This document shows positions 6,754 to 14,300 of a stretch of 14,530 nucleotides of DNA, one piece after another. This stretch comes from Bacilli bacterium (GTDB lineage: Bacteria; Bacillota_I; Bacilli_A; ML615J-28; CAG-698). Position 1 is the stretch's first letter; each line of letters starts with the position of its first letter. The notes beneath the pieces were generated by a model. That model saw only the letters and a list, made by a program, of their open reading frames with translations, had not been told where the DNA came from and made no database searches. The position numbers and the translations under genes are program-made. The stretch covers positions 4,426 to 18,955 of the forward strand of contig JAQUUM010000009.1 of assembly GCA_028693885.1 (NCBI GenBank). The letters run 5' to 3'.

Positions 6754-7887
6754 TTATTTTTTTACAAGCATTACTACACACTCTGATGCAATTCCTTCTT
6801 CTCTTCCAATAGCATCAAGTGTTTCATTTCTTGTTGCTTTGATATTTATTAAAGCACTATCACAATCAAGCAGTTTAGCAATGTTTTCTTTAATCAAATC
6901 TTTATAGTCTTTTAAGATAGGTTTTTCTAAATAAATTATTAAATCTAAATTATTAATAACATAGCCTTCTTTATCCATTAAGGTTTTTACTTCACTAACA
7001 AAATAAGACGATGCTATTCCTTTATACTTCACATCACTATCAGGAAACATCTTTCCAATATCTCCTTTACCTAAAGCTCCAATTATAGCCTCAGCTACAC
7101 TATGCAAAACACAATCAGCATCACTGTGCCCTAACAATCCTTTAGAATGTGGTATATTTATACCACCTAAAATTAATGGTCTATTTTCAACTAATTGATG
7201 AATATCTTTTGAGTGCCCAATTTTATACATCGTTTTTTCCCTTATAAATGCTTGAAGATCTTCTTGAGTAGTAATTTTGTAGTTATTATAAGATGCATCA
7301 ACTATTATAACCTTCCCTTTACCATAAACCATCAAAATCTCAGTATCATCCGTTGCATTGAATTTTTCTTCAATCGCTTTTTCAAAAGCTTCTTTATATA
7401 TCTTTGTAGGACCACCTTGTGGGGTTTGCATAGCCCACAATTTTTTCCTAACTAAGTTTTTAGTAATATAACCATCCTCGACTTCTTTAATGGTATCTTT
7501 ACTTTTTACAGCTAGAGAGGCTACTACATCTTCTTTTATAGTATTTACTATTTCTTTTATTAACTCTTTTGTTATATTAGGTCTAGCAGCATCATGGACT
7601 AATACATAAGGGCTCTTTACACATTTTAATCCATTATATAAACTATCCTGACGCTCTTCCCCACCTATAACAACTTTAACTTTAGAATATCCTTCTAGAT
7701 ATTTTGAAACAACTTCTTCTTCAAAATCGCGACATACAACATAAATCTGATTACAACCTTCAACTTTTAAAAAAGTTTCTAGAGAATACATAAAAATAGG
7801 TTTTTTAAGAACTTCAACTAAGTTCTTATTAATTCCTAAATTAAGTCTTTTTGAAGCACCTGCCATTAATAAAATAACATCAAACAT
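6754..7887 (-). CDS. ispDF: Bifunctional IspD-IspF enzyme of the MEP isoprenoid pathway
   Basis: A fused 377-residue enzyme carrying two non-consecutive steps of the methylerythritol phosphate pathway to isopentenyl diphosphate. The N-terminal half (about 1-218) is IspD, CDP-ME synthase: VILLMAGASKRL and NKNLVEVLKKP near the start, VHDAARPN (97-104), VKSKDTIKEV, LWAMQTPQGG. The C-terminal half (about 220-377) is IspF, MEcPP synthase: YKIGHSKDIHQL with metal ligands Asp228 and His230, GGINIPHSKGLLGHSDADCVLH with His254, KGDIGKMFPDSD, and the closing GREEGIA (361-367). Both halves look complete. The first glycine-rich loop reads MAGAS rather than the usual AAGxG, a small deviation. The start is ATG at 7887-7885, with GGAG six bases upstream inside the end of the previous gene; a TTG at 7899 would overlap that site. 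One base separates it from the cyclo-ligase stop. Confidence 0.95.
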   Translation of the reverse strand: MFDVILLMAGASKRLNLGINKNLVEVLKKPIFMYSLETFLKVEGCNQIYVVCRDFEEEVVSKYLEGYSKVKVVIGGEERQDSLYNGLKCVKSPYVLVHDAARPNITKELIKEIVNTIKEDVVASLAVKSKDTIKEVEDGYITKNLVRKKLWAMQTPQGGPTKIYKEAFEKAIEEKFNATDDTEILMVYGKGKVIIVDASYNNYKITTQEDLQAFIREKTMYKIGHSKDIHQLVENRPLILGGINIPHSKGLLGHSDADCVLHSVAEAIIGALGKGDIGKMFPDSDVKYKGIASSYFVSEVKTLMDKEGYVINNLDLIIYLEKPILKDYKDLIKENIAKLLDCDSALINIKATRNETLDAIGREEGIASECVVMLVKK

Positions 7888-7888
7888 T

Positions 7889-8404
7889 TTATTCTCCAAA
7901 TTCTACTATTCCTTTTTCAGTTACTAAGTAATCTACTACAATATCATGATCTTCTTTGAAAATAAAGTCATAAGCGAACTCACTATAAGTAATTCCAATT
8001 TTTAAACCTTTATATTCTTTTAAAACTCTATCATAAAATCCACTTCCATATCCTAATCTACCACCTAATTTATCCACAGCTAGACAAGGAATTACAATAG
8101 CTTCTAAAATGTTTAAATCTATAATTTCACCAAAAGGTTCTAGAATATTAAAATTACTTAGTTTTAAAAACTCTTTACCTAAAAATTTAGAAAATCCTTT
8201 TTCTTTAAAAATCGGTAAATATATTTCTTTATCCAACATTTCCCAATAAGGATCAAGTAAAGGTTCTTCTCTAATCGCTTTATATATCGCTATTTTTTTA
8301 AAGCCTTTTATAAGCTCAAACAAATTATCAAAAATAAGTTTATCTTTTAAAGCATCTCTTTTTCTTAATTCTAAAACATTTTTTCTTAGAGTTAGTTTAT
8401 CCAT
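7889..8404 (-). CDS. 5-formyltetrahydrofolate cyclo-ligase
   Basis: Converts 5-formyl-tetrahydrofolate to 5,10-methenyl-tetrahydrofolate using ATP, returning the stored folate to one-carbon metabolism in the cytosol. At 171 residues it is slightly shorter than the usual 180-200. Conserved landmarks: an N-terminal basic helix (LTLRKNVLELRKRD), the IAIYKAIREEPLL segment, FNILEP (85-90), AIVIPCLAVD (102-111), the signature GGRLGYGSGFYDR (114-126), and the HDIVVDYLVTEKGI end. The start is ATG at 8404-8402, with AAAGGT seven bases upstream; that site is built from the last codons and stop of the preceding gene. A TTG at 8434 would overlap the preceding gene by 26 bases and has no ribosome site. 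It is the middle gene of a three-gene operon between the GGDEF-like membrane protein and ispDF. Confidence 0.95.
   Translation of the reverse strand: MDKLTLRKNVLELRKRDALKDKLIFDNLFELIKGFKKIAIYKAIREEPLLDPYWEMLDKEIYLPIFKEKGFSKFLGKEFLKLSNFNILEPFGEIIDLNILEAIVIPCLAVDKLGGRLGYGSGFYDRVLKEYKGLKIGITYSEFAYDFIFKEDHDIVVDYLVTEKGIVEFGE
7894..7897 (-). promoter_or_regulatory. Ribosome site GGAG deciding the ispDF start
   Basis: GGAG lies in the last codons of the cyclo-ligase gene, six bases before the ATG at 7887. An upstream TTG (7899) would have its start codon adjoining this site and is therefore unlikely. Confidence 0.75.
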
Positions 8405-8408
8405 TAAA

Positions 8409-9860
8409 TTACCTTTTTTTAGTATACAAAACAAAATTCTTATTAAATCTCTTAGCTTCTTCAGTTGCTTCTAAAGCCGCTTTAACAGCTAACTCAGCTG
8501 ACTTAATCGGCAAAGTTGAAACCAAACAAATTCCTAAGGTTGGCTTTATATCAAATTTTTTATAATCGATAATAATATTAGCATTTAATAAATCAGATGT
8601 TTGTTTTTCTAAATCTCTAATTATTAAATGAAGGTCATCTTGTCTATTAACAAGCAATGCATAATCTGAATTATTCAATTTAAATACATTTAACTTATTT
8701 CTCAAAACACCATTATTAGCCTTTTGGAAAAACTTAATCAAAACAAGTGCAGCATAATCTTCTCCATATTTAACCTTAATATCTTCAATATGTTTAAAAG
8801 ACAATACAATCAACCCAAAATCATAACTGCTAAAAGACTTATTTATTGCTTTGATTAAATCATCATAAGCTTTGATTTCAACTTTGTTTTCACTTATGTT
8901 TTTATAATATCTAATGATATTATAAACTTCATTATCAAAAATATATGATCTATTTTCAAATAACTGAAATCCAGATGTTGTATGTAAGTTAAAATATCTA
9001 TTAGCCCCAGATACACAATCAACAAAATCAACTTGGTCTTCACTAAAAACAAATTCTTTAAATTTTTCAACTGTTAACATTTTTTTATCAATTCCAAGTG
9101 TTTCTTGCATTTTCGGAGTTAAAACAAATATCTTCTTGTATGAATCAAAATATGCAATCGGTTCATTAATTAAAGTCATATAATTGAAAAACCTTAAATC
9201 GTAAATATCCATAAATCTTTGGCGGAAGTTTTCAGTAATTAATTTTTGGTGATCTACTAAAATGTAACCAATTATCTCATTATTATATACTACTTCTTTT
9301 TTTACTATTGTTTTACTGATACTAGAATTATCTTCCATTATAATATTAATGTCAAAGGCATTACTATCATCTTGAAAAATATCAAAAAAATCTTTTGGTT
9401 TAAATTGTTTACCGCTACATTCAACAACCTTTAAATGACTAATCCATTCTTTAAAATTACTAATACGATTATAGTCTTTAAAAAATTCGCTGTTTATTTC
9501 AAGCGGTTTATATTTATAATCCAAATAAACTAAAATAGTAGTTTGTTCATAAAGAGTCGCATATTTAAAAACTCGATGTTTAGCTTTATATTTGACACCG
9601 ACTACTATCATTCCTAAAAGTGTAAGAACAACAATTAAATCACCACTACCAAATAAATAGTAATCGATATAAGGTGTTAAAAAACTAAGCGTATCACTCA
9701 TAAAAAAATAAACTACATATATTATTGGAAATAACAATACTAAAATAAAATCAAACAATAAAAACTTTTTAAAAATCATTAAAGATATTAATATTAATAA
9801 AAAGCTAACAGAAAAAGCTAATGTAAAAAAAACTAATGGAGTGTTATCTAAAAAAATCAT
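8409..9860 (-). CDS. Membrane PAS-like protein with degenerate GGDEF domain
   Basis: A 483-residue membrane signalling protein. Three hydrophobic segments (about 8-30, 34-54 and 72-90) are followed by two regions with PAS-like patterns: ILVYLDYKYKPLEINSEFF (about 109-200) and EPIAYFDSYKKIFVLTPKMQETLGI (about 225-320). Residues about 330-480 follow the GGDEF fold: FGLIVLSFKHIEDIKVKYGED, then VFKLNNSDYALLV where active cyclases have the GGDEF loop, and IKPTLGICLVST. The loop reads NNSDY, so diguanylate cyclase activity is very unlikely. The layout of membrane helices, PAS and degenerate GGDEF matches the N-terminal half of the cyclic di-AMP phosphodiesterase GdpP, but the DHH/DHHA1 part is absent and the following gene encodes a folate enzyme. 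A binding or sensing role is inferred. The ATG at 9860 has ribosome site GAGGT; the promoter lies at 9882-9910. First gene of the operon with the cyclo-ligase and ispDF. Confidence 0.82.
   Translation of the reverse strand: MIFLDNTPLVFFTLAFSVSFLLILISLMIFKKFLLFDFILVLLFPIIYVVYFFMSDTLSFLTPYIDYYLFGSGDLIVVLTLLGMIVVGVKYKAKHRVFKYATLYEQTTILVYLDYKYKPLEINSEFFKDYNRISNFKEWISHLKVVECSGKQFKPKDFFDIFQDDSNAFDINIIMEDNSSISKTIVKKEVVYNNEIIGYILVDHQKLITENFRQRFMDIYDLRFFNYMTLINEPIAYFDSYKKIFVLTPKMQETLGIDKKMLTVEKFKEFVFSEDQVDFVDCVSGANRYFNLHTTSGFQLFENRSYIFDNEVYNIIRYYKNISENKVEIKAYDDLIKAINKSFSSYDFGLIVLSFKHIEDIKVKYGEDYAALVLIKFFQKANNGVLRNKLNVFKLNNSDYALLVNRQDDLHLIIRDLEKQTSDLLNANIIIDYKKFDIKPTLGICLVSTLPIKSAELAVKAALEATEEAKRFNKNFVLYTKKR
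8411..8416 (-). promoter_or_regulatory. Ribosome site AAAGGT deciding the cyclo-ligase start
   Basis: AAAGGT overlaps the TAA of the GGDEF-like gene and lies six to seven bases before the ATG at 8404. It couples the two genes and rules against the upstream TTG. Confidence 0.65.
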
Positions 9861-9881
9861 ATTTATTACCTCTTCTTATAT

Positions 9882-9910
9882 ATTATATCATTTATTAATA
9901 CTTATTTCAA
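9882..9910 (-). promoter_or_regulatory. Sigma-A promoter of the GGDEF-like/cyclo-ligase/ispDF operon
   Basis: The minus strand has TTGAAA (9910-9905), a 17-base spacer ending TGA, and TATAAT (9887-9882); the TGA gives an extended -10 as well. Start is expected near 9876, about 15 bases before the ATG and just upstream of the GAGGT ribosome site. Confidence 0.88.
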
Positions 9911-9923
9911 TTTATTCATTTTT

Positions 9924-9955
9924 AAAAAACAAGCCTTCTTAACGGCTTGTTTTTT
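9924..9955 (-). terminator. Strong intrinsic terminator after cdaA
   Basis: ACAAGCC pairs with GGCTTGT around an 8-base loop, flanked by an A-run and a T-run on both sides, so it may work in both directions. It lies 11 bases after the TAG of cdaA and separates that operon from the GGDEF-like operon. Confidence 0.92.
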
Positions 9956-9965
9956 TACTTAAGTT

Positions 9966-10769
9966 CTACTTAAACGGAATATATTTGTCAAGCATCTCTT
10001 CAACTCTAGCCAGTGATAATTCTAAATTAATCACTCCATCTAAAGTAGTTGAAATGTTACCTGTTTCTTCTGATACTACGACAGTAAAAGCATCATATCT
10101 TTCACTAATACCAATAGCAGCTCTATGTCTTGTTCCTAAGAACTTTGGAACGTCAAATTTATCAGTTGATGGATAATAAGCTCCTGCACACATAATCTTA
10201 TTTTTTCTAATTATTACAGCCCCATCATGAGTGGCTGTCCCTTCTATAAAAAGTGATGATAGTAACTCAGCTGTAATATCTCCGTTAATAGTAATAGCCT
10301 TACCAATATAAGTATTAAGATTATCTTCTCTTTCAATTGTTATTAAAGCACCTATTTGTCTTTTAGACAAAAACTCAATTGTTTTCATGATGATATTAAT
10401 TAAGTTCTTTTTTTCTTCAACTGATGTAAAAGCATTATCTGTTTTACTAACTTTAAAAGAATTATCAATAAAGTGTTTTATATCTTGATTGTATACAATG
10501 ATAAATATTCCAAAACTCCAAAAAGCTAAAAACGATAAAATAGTAGCTGACATACTCAAACCTAGAATATAAATAACAGCATAAACTAAAAAGTAAGCAA
10601 AAATAAAGATGAAAATTCTAATAGCCTTTACTTTTTTTCTTAACAAAAAATAAAGTAATAGAATAACAATCGCTACTATTATCACATCAAAAACAAATTT
10701 TACAATTCCAGCAGCTGACCAATTATCAGTATATTCATTGATTATATCTATAAATTTATTTAAGTTCAT
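9966..10769 (-). CDS. cdaA: Diadenylate cyclase CdaA (cyclic di-AMP synthase)
   Basis: Makes cyclic di-AMP from two ATP at the cytoplasmic membrane; the nucleotide controls potassium and osmolyte transport in Gram-positives. From the ATG at 10769 the protein is 267 residues, close to the roughly 270 of Bacillus subtilis CdaA. Three membrane helices (about 25-43, 49-68 and 74-93) precede the DAC domain (about 110-260), which carries the two catalytic motifs intact: THDGAVII (DGA at 182-184) and GTRHRAAIG (212-220). An alternative GTG at 10778 would add three residues and overlap the ankyrin stop by four bases; the ATG is preferred because GGGTGA lies five bases upstream. cdaA normally stands beside cdaR (YbbR domains) and glmM. 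Here neither is present: an ankyrin-repeat gene lies directly upstream and a terminator directly downstream. Confidence 0.97.
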   Translation of the reverse strand: MNLNKFIDIINEYTDNWSAAGIVKFVFDVIIVAIVILLLYFLLRKKVKAIRIFIFIFAYFLVYAVIYILGLSMSATILSFLAFWSFGIFIIVYNQDIKHFIDNSFKVSKTDNAFTSVEEKKNLINIIMKTIEFLSKRQIGALITIEREDNLNTYIGKAITINGDITAELLSSLFIEGTATHDGAVIIRKNKIMCAGAYYPSTDKFDVPKFLGTRHRAAIGISERYDAFTVVVSEETGNISTTLDGVINLELSLARVEEMLDKYIPFK

Positions 10770-10774
10770 ACATT

Positions 10775-10780
10775 TCACCC
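10775..10780 (-). promoter_or_regulatory. Ribosome site GGGTGA deciding the cdaA start
   Basis: GGGTGA contains the GGTGA part of the anti-16S complement, includes the TGA stop of the ankyrin gene, and sits five bases before the ATG at 10769. It favours this ATG over the GTG at 10778 and links cdaA translation to the ankyrin gene. Confidence 0.6.
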
Positions 10781-11338
10781 ACTCTTCTTTAATATTTCTT
10801 TTAATCTTAAAAGTCTATCGCCATCTACTTTTTGTTTACTTAAAAAGTATTTTACTATTTTTATATCTTTTTCATCAATCGCATAATCAATTGGCAAGTT
10901 ATTCTTTTCATCTAACAATAAAATATCTGCACCGTGTTCTACTAAGTACTTTACAAATTCTAAATTCCCATTAATTACCGCTAAATGAAGTGGCGACTGC
11001 TCAAGTTCAGTCCCTAAATTAACATCACAACCACCATTAATCAAAGCTTTAACTAAAGCTAACTTATTCTCTCTTACAGCTTTGTGCAAAGGAGTATCAC
11101 CCAAATCATCAGCCAAATTTAAATTTATTCCACTTTTTATAAACACATTTAAAAGTTTTAAGTCATTAATCTTAACTGCTAAATGTAACAAGGTTCTACC
11201 TTGATCCATTTGAGTATTAATATCAATCTCATTTTCTTTGAATTTAAGTAGAGTACTTTTTATGTAAAAGTATCTATGTGGGTCTTGTTTAATTGCATAA
11301 ACAAATTCATTGAAAATCTTTTTGTTTCCACGTTTCAT
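10775..11338 (-). CDS. Ankyrin-repeat protein
   Basis: A 187-residue protein with four ankyrin-type repeats. Repeat 1 (about 46-78) contains GRTLLHLAVKINDLKLLNVF, repeat 2 (79-111) GDTPLHKAVRENKLALVKAL, repeat 3 (112-144) QSPLHLAVINGNLEFVKYLV and repeat 4 (145-168) the weaker NNLPIDYAIDEKDIKIVKYF. The TPLHLA and LL-x-x-GA(D/N)-x-N landmarks are clear. A charged N-terminal helix (1-45) and short basic tail flank them. There is no signal peptide or membrane segment, so it should be cytosolic. Ankyrin repeats bind proteins; the partner is unknown, and the encoded neighbours (helicase-like protein and CdaA) are the first candidates. The ATG at 11338 overlaps the TGA of the helicase-like gene by four bases and has ribosome site AGGTGA; its own TGA lies within the cdaA ribosome site. 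Translation of the three is probably coupled. Confidence 0.93.
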   Translation of the reverse strand: MKRGNKKIFNEFVYAIKQDPHRYFYIKSTLLKFKENEIDINTQMDQGRTLLHLAVKINDLKLLNVFIKSGINLNLADDLGDTPLHKAVRENKLALVKALINGGCDVNLGTELEQSPLHLAVINGNLEFVKYLVEHGADILLLDEKNNLPIDYAIDEKDIKIVKYFLSKQKVDGDRLLRLKEILKKSG

Positions 11339-14300
11339 AATTCACCTGTTATTCTTTTAACAACTTCCTTAACATCAATTAATATTTCTTCAATCGTTAC
11401 TATAAATACTTTAATTTCATGCTTTTGATATTCTTTAACAAAATATCTAAAATCATTTAACACTTCATATCGCAAGTTGTCAAAAGTCCACAAAATCATA
11501 ATTCCTGATATTTTTTCATTGTATTTAATCATTATGTCTAAATCATCATGTCTACCTAGGACTTCAATTCCAGATAACTGTAGAGCTTTAGCTAATTTTA
11601 AAACTGCTTTATTATCATATTTATAATCAAAAGATTTTATATCATTGATATACTTATTTAGTTTCTCCGAAAGCAAACTTTTTTTGTTTAAAAAATTATT
11701 GCTGTCATAAATCCAAACTTCTTTTTGAACTAACATTAACATATCAATAACTAAAGCAGCGCTATGTTCTTTATCTATGTCATGATAACATTCTAAAGTT
11801 AAAACATTATAATCGCTTTTCACTAAATAATAATCCAGCGCATCACAAATATTAATGTTATAAGTTAGAATCTTAAAAATCCTATAACCACTATAACCTT
11901 TTTTTATAAAAGCAATTGCAAGCTTCTCATAAAAATCTTTCATTTTAGCAAGTGATGCAATATAGACATTTATTTTTAAATCTTCATTGTTTTGAAGAAG
12001 CATAACAATTTTTTCTTCGAGTTTTTGTTTAACTACAGTGATACCTTTATTCTCAACTAAACTATTTTTTATAATCCCACTTGAATTACCACTATGTTCT
12101 AATAAATTCTTAGGAACCGAATTATAAGAACGCGTAAAATGTAAAATGTTTTTTTCTTTCATTCTAGATAACAAGGTATTAGCACTAAAACTTTTCTTAG
12201 GCTCTTCACCAGCAATAATAACCTGGCGCCCCATAATTGCTTTATAATACGCTTCAGCTTCTAATGCATAAGCATCATCAATTATTACTAAATCAAAAGC
12301 ACTACTTTCAAAGAAATTATTTAATACCTCTGTATCAGTTAAAAAAATCTTTTTATTAGTAGATTTAGAAATAAGTCCTACATAATCTAAATTCTTTAAA
12401 TGTTTTTTACCTTCTAAAATACGATTATAATTCTTTAATAAACTTGACTGATTTTCTTCAATCAATTGCCTTTCTAAACTATATGCTTTTTCCAAAGCAT
12501 CTTTTAACTCATTATTAGAAAGTAAAGTAATCTTTTCTTTAAACATCTCATATACCATTAAATAATATGTATATTTAAAATTATTAACTAACTTTCTAAT
12601 ATTTTTTTCTTCAAGACAACTATTAACTAACTTAGTAAGATTATATTTTAAAATCTTTTTAAAGTGTTTAGTAATTGTAAGGTAAATTCCTAATTCCTCT
12701 TTTGCTTCTAACTTTTTATCCAAAATACTTAAATTATAATCAAAAGTCTCATAATAATATTTAGATACTACACCTTTAAATGTTTTACTATAAGTTTTTA
12801 AAACATCATTTGCGTCTTCAGCTACTTCTCTTAGATAACTTAACTGAAGATTTATCTTATTATAATTTTTTAAATCCAGACTATTAGCAGCCGCTTCAGG
12901 ACCTATAAAACAATTAACAAAATTATCTAATGTCTGAATCAAATTACTTATTTTATCAACATCTGTTTTAGTACCATTAAATAAATTGTCAAATAATTCC
13001 TTATATGTTTTATTATTATCAAAGTTTTTTTCAAGTTTATTAATATAATCAATATCTGATTCAATATTGAAAAAATCTTTGCTTGTAATAACTTCATTTT
13101 TAACTTGCTTACTAGTTGTCTTTACTTTATCACTACCATAATATATCTTTGATAAATATTTAAAAATCAACGATACTTTTTCTAATTTCTCATAATACGA
13201 ATTATATTTAATATCAAAATAATAATCCCCTAATTCTTCATATAGAATATCTAAATCATCCATTGATTTAAGCAATAAATTAAATGTTTGAATCGGAATA
13301 TCAATTTTTGAATATTTAAAATATACGGACCTTAAATACTTAACAAAAGTTTCTTTATATTTAGGATTTATATTATTAATATATTCAAAGCATTTTTCAT
13401 AATCTTTGATTATATCAACGTCTACTTGAAAATTAAATCCTGTTTCTTCAAAGAAAATATTTTTAGCTTTATTATAATTTTTTCTTAAATATTTTAATTT
13501 TTCAACTATTATTTTTAGATTATTAGGGCCTAATTTTGACTTCCTAATAACCGAAGCTAACTTCATGTCGCTTTTTTCAATTTTTCTTGATTCAATTATA
13601 TCATCAATTACCTTAATTATATAATCAGAATCCTTATAGGCAAACTTTTGAAATTGGTTAATAAATTCTTTTTTTACTTCATCCAATTCTTTCAAATGAT
13701 TAAAACTATCTTTAATCCTTTTTAATTTATATTGAAATTCATTTTCAGTTTCTATATCCAACCACCAAGCATGATAAACATATTGACTTAAAAACCTACT
13801 TAATCTAACAATTTCTAAAACAAATTCATCAGTTTTATCATTTTCAGCTTCTATAAATTGAGCGATCTTTTCAATTGTTTTAAAAATAATCCCTCTTTGA
13901 ATTTCACCTCGATTAATTTTTGGTTCCAATATATTTCTTTTTTCAAAAAGAAAATCTATTTTATCAATTTCATTTTTACTAAACTGATAACTATATAGTT
14001 GTTTTATTTCTAACTTTATATCTAGTTCTTCAAGTTCAAAATATTTAGAATTTAAAAAATCCCTAAAATTCTTTATTTCAAGATAATCTTTTTTTAGATC
14101 AACAAAAACTTCTCTTGCTTTAAAATACATCTCTAAAGAATTATCAACCCAAAAACTTAAAACCTCATCATATTTTAATGATTTGAAATTATTAATAACA
14201 TTCCTTAGTGAAGCATAGTAAGTAATTGGTTTAAATCCATATTTTTTTTCTAATGCTTTGGCTTCTTCTTGCATTTGAGTATAGAATGATTTCATTTGAA

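Noticed and set aside
6727..6760. Terminator after ispDF
   Set aside because: Only weak short pairings are present with no stable stem, so I cannot support a terminator here.
7888..7899. Longer ispDF start at TTG 7899
   Set aside because: The TTG adjoins the GGAG ribosome site used by the ATG at 7887, and the extra residues are not part of the IspD fold.
8405..8434. Longer cyclo-ligase start at TTG 8434
   Set aside because: It overlaps the GGDEF-like gene by 26 bases, adds a Cys/Lys stretch foreign to the family, and lacks a ribosome site.
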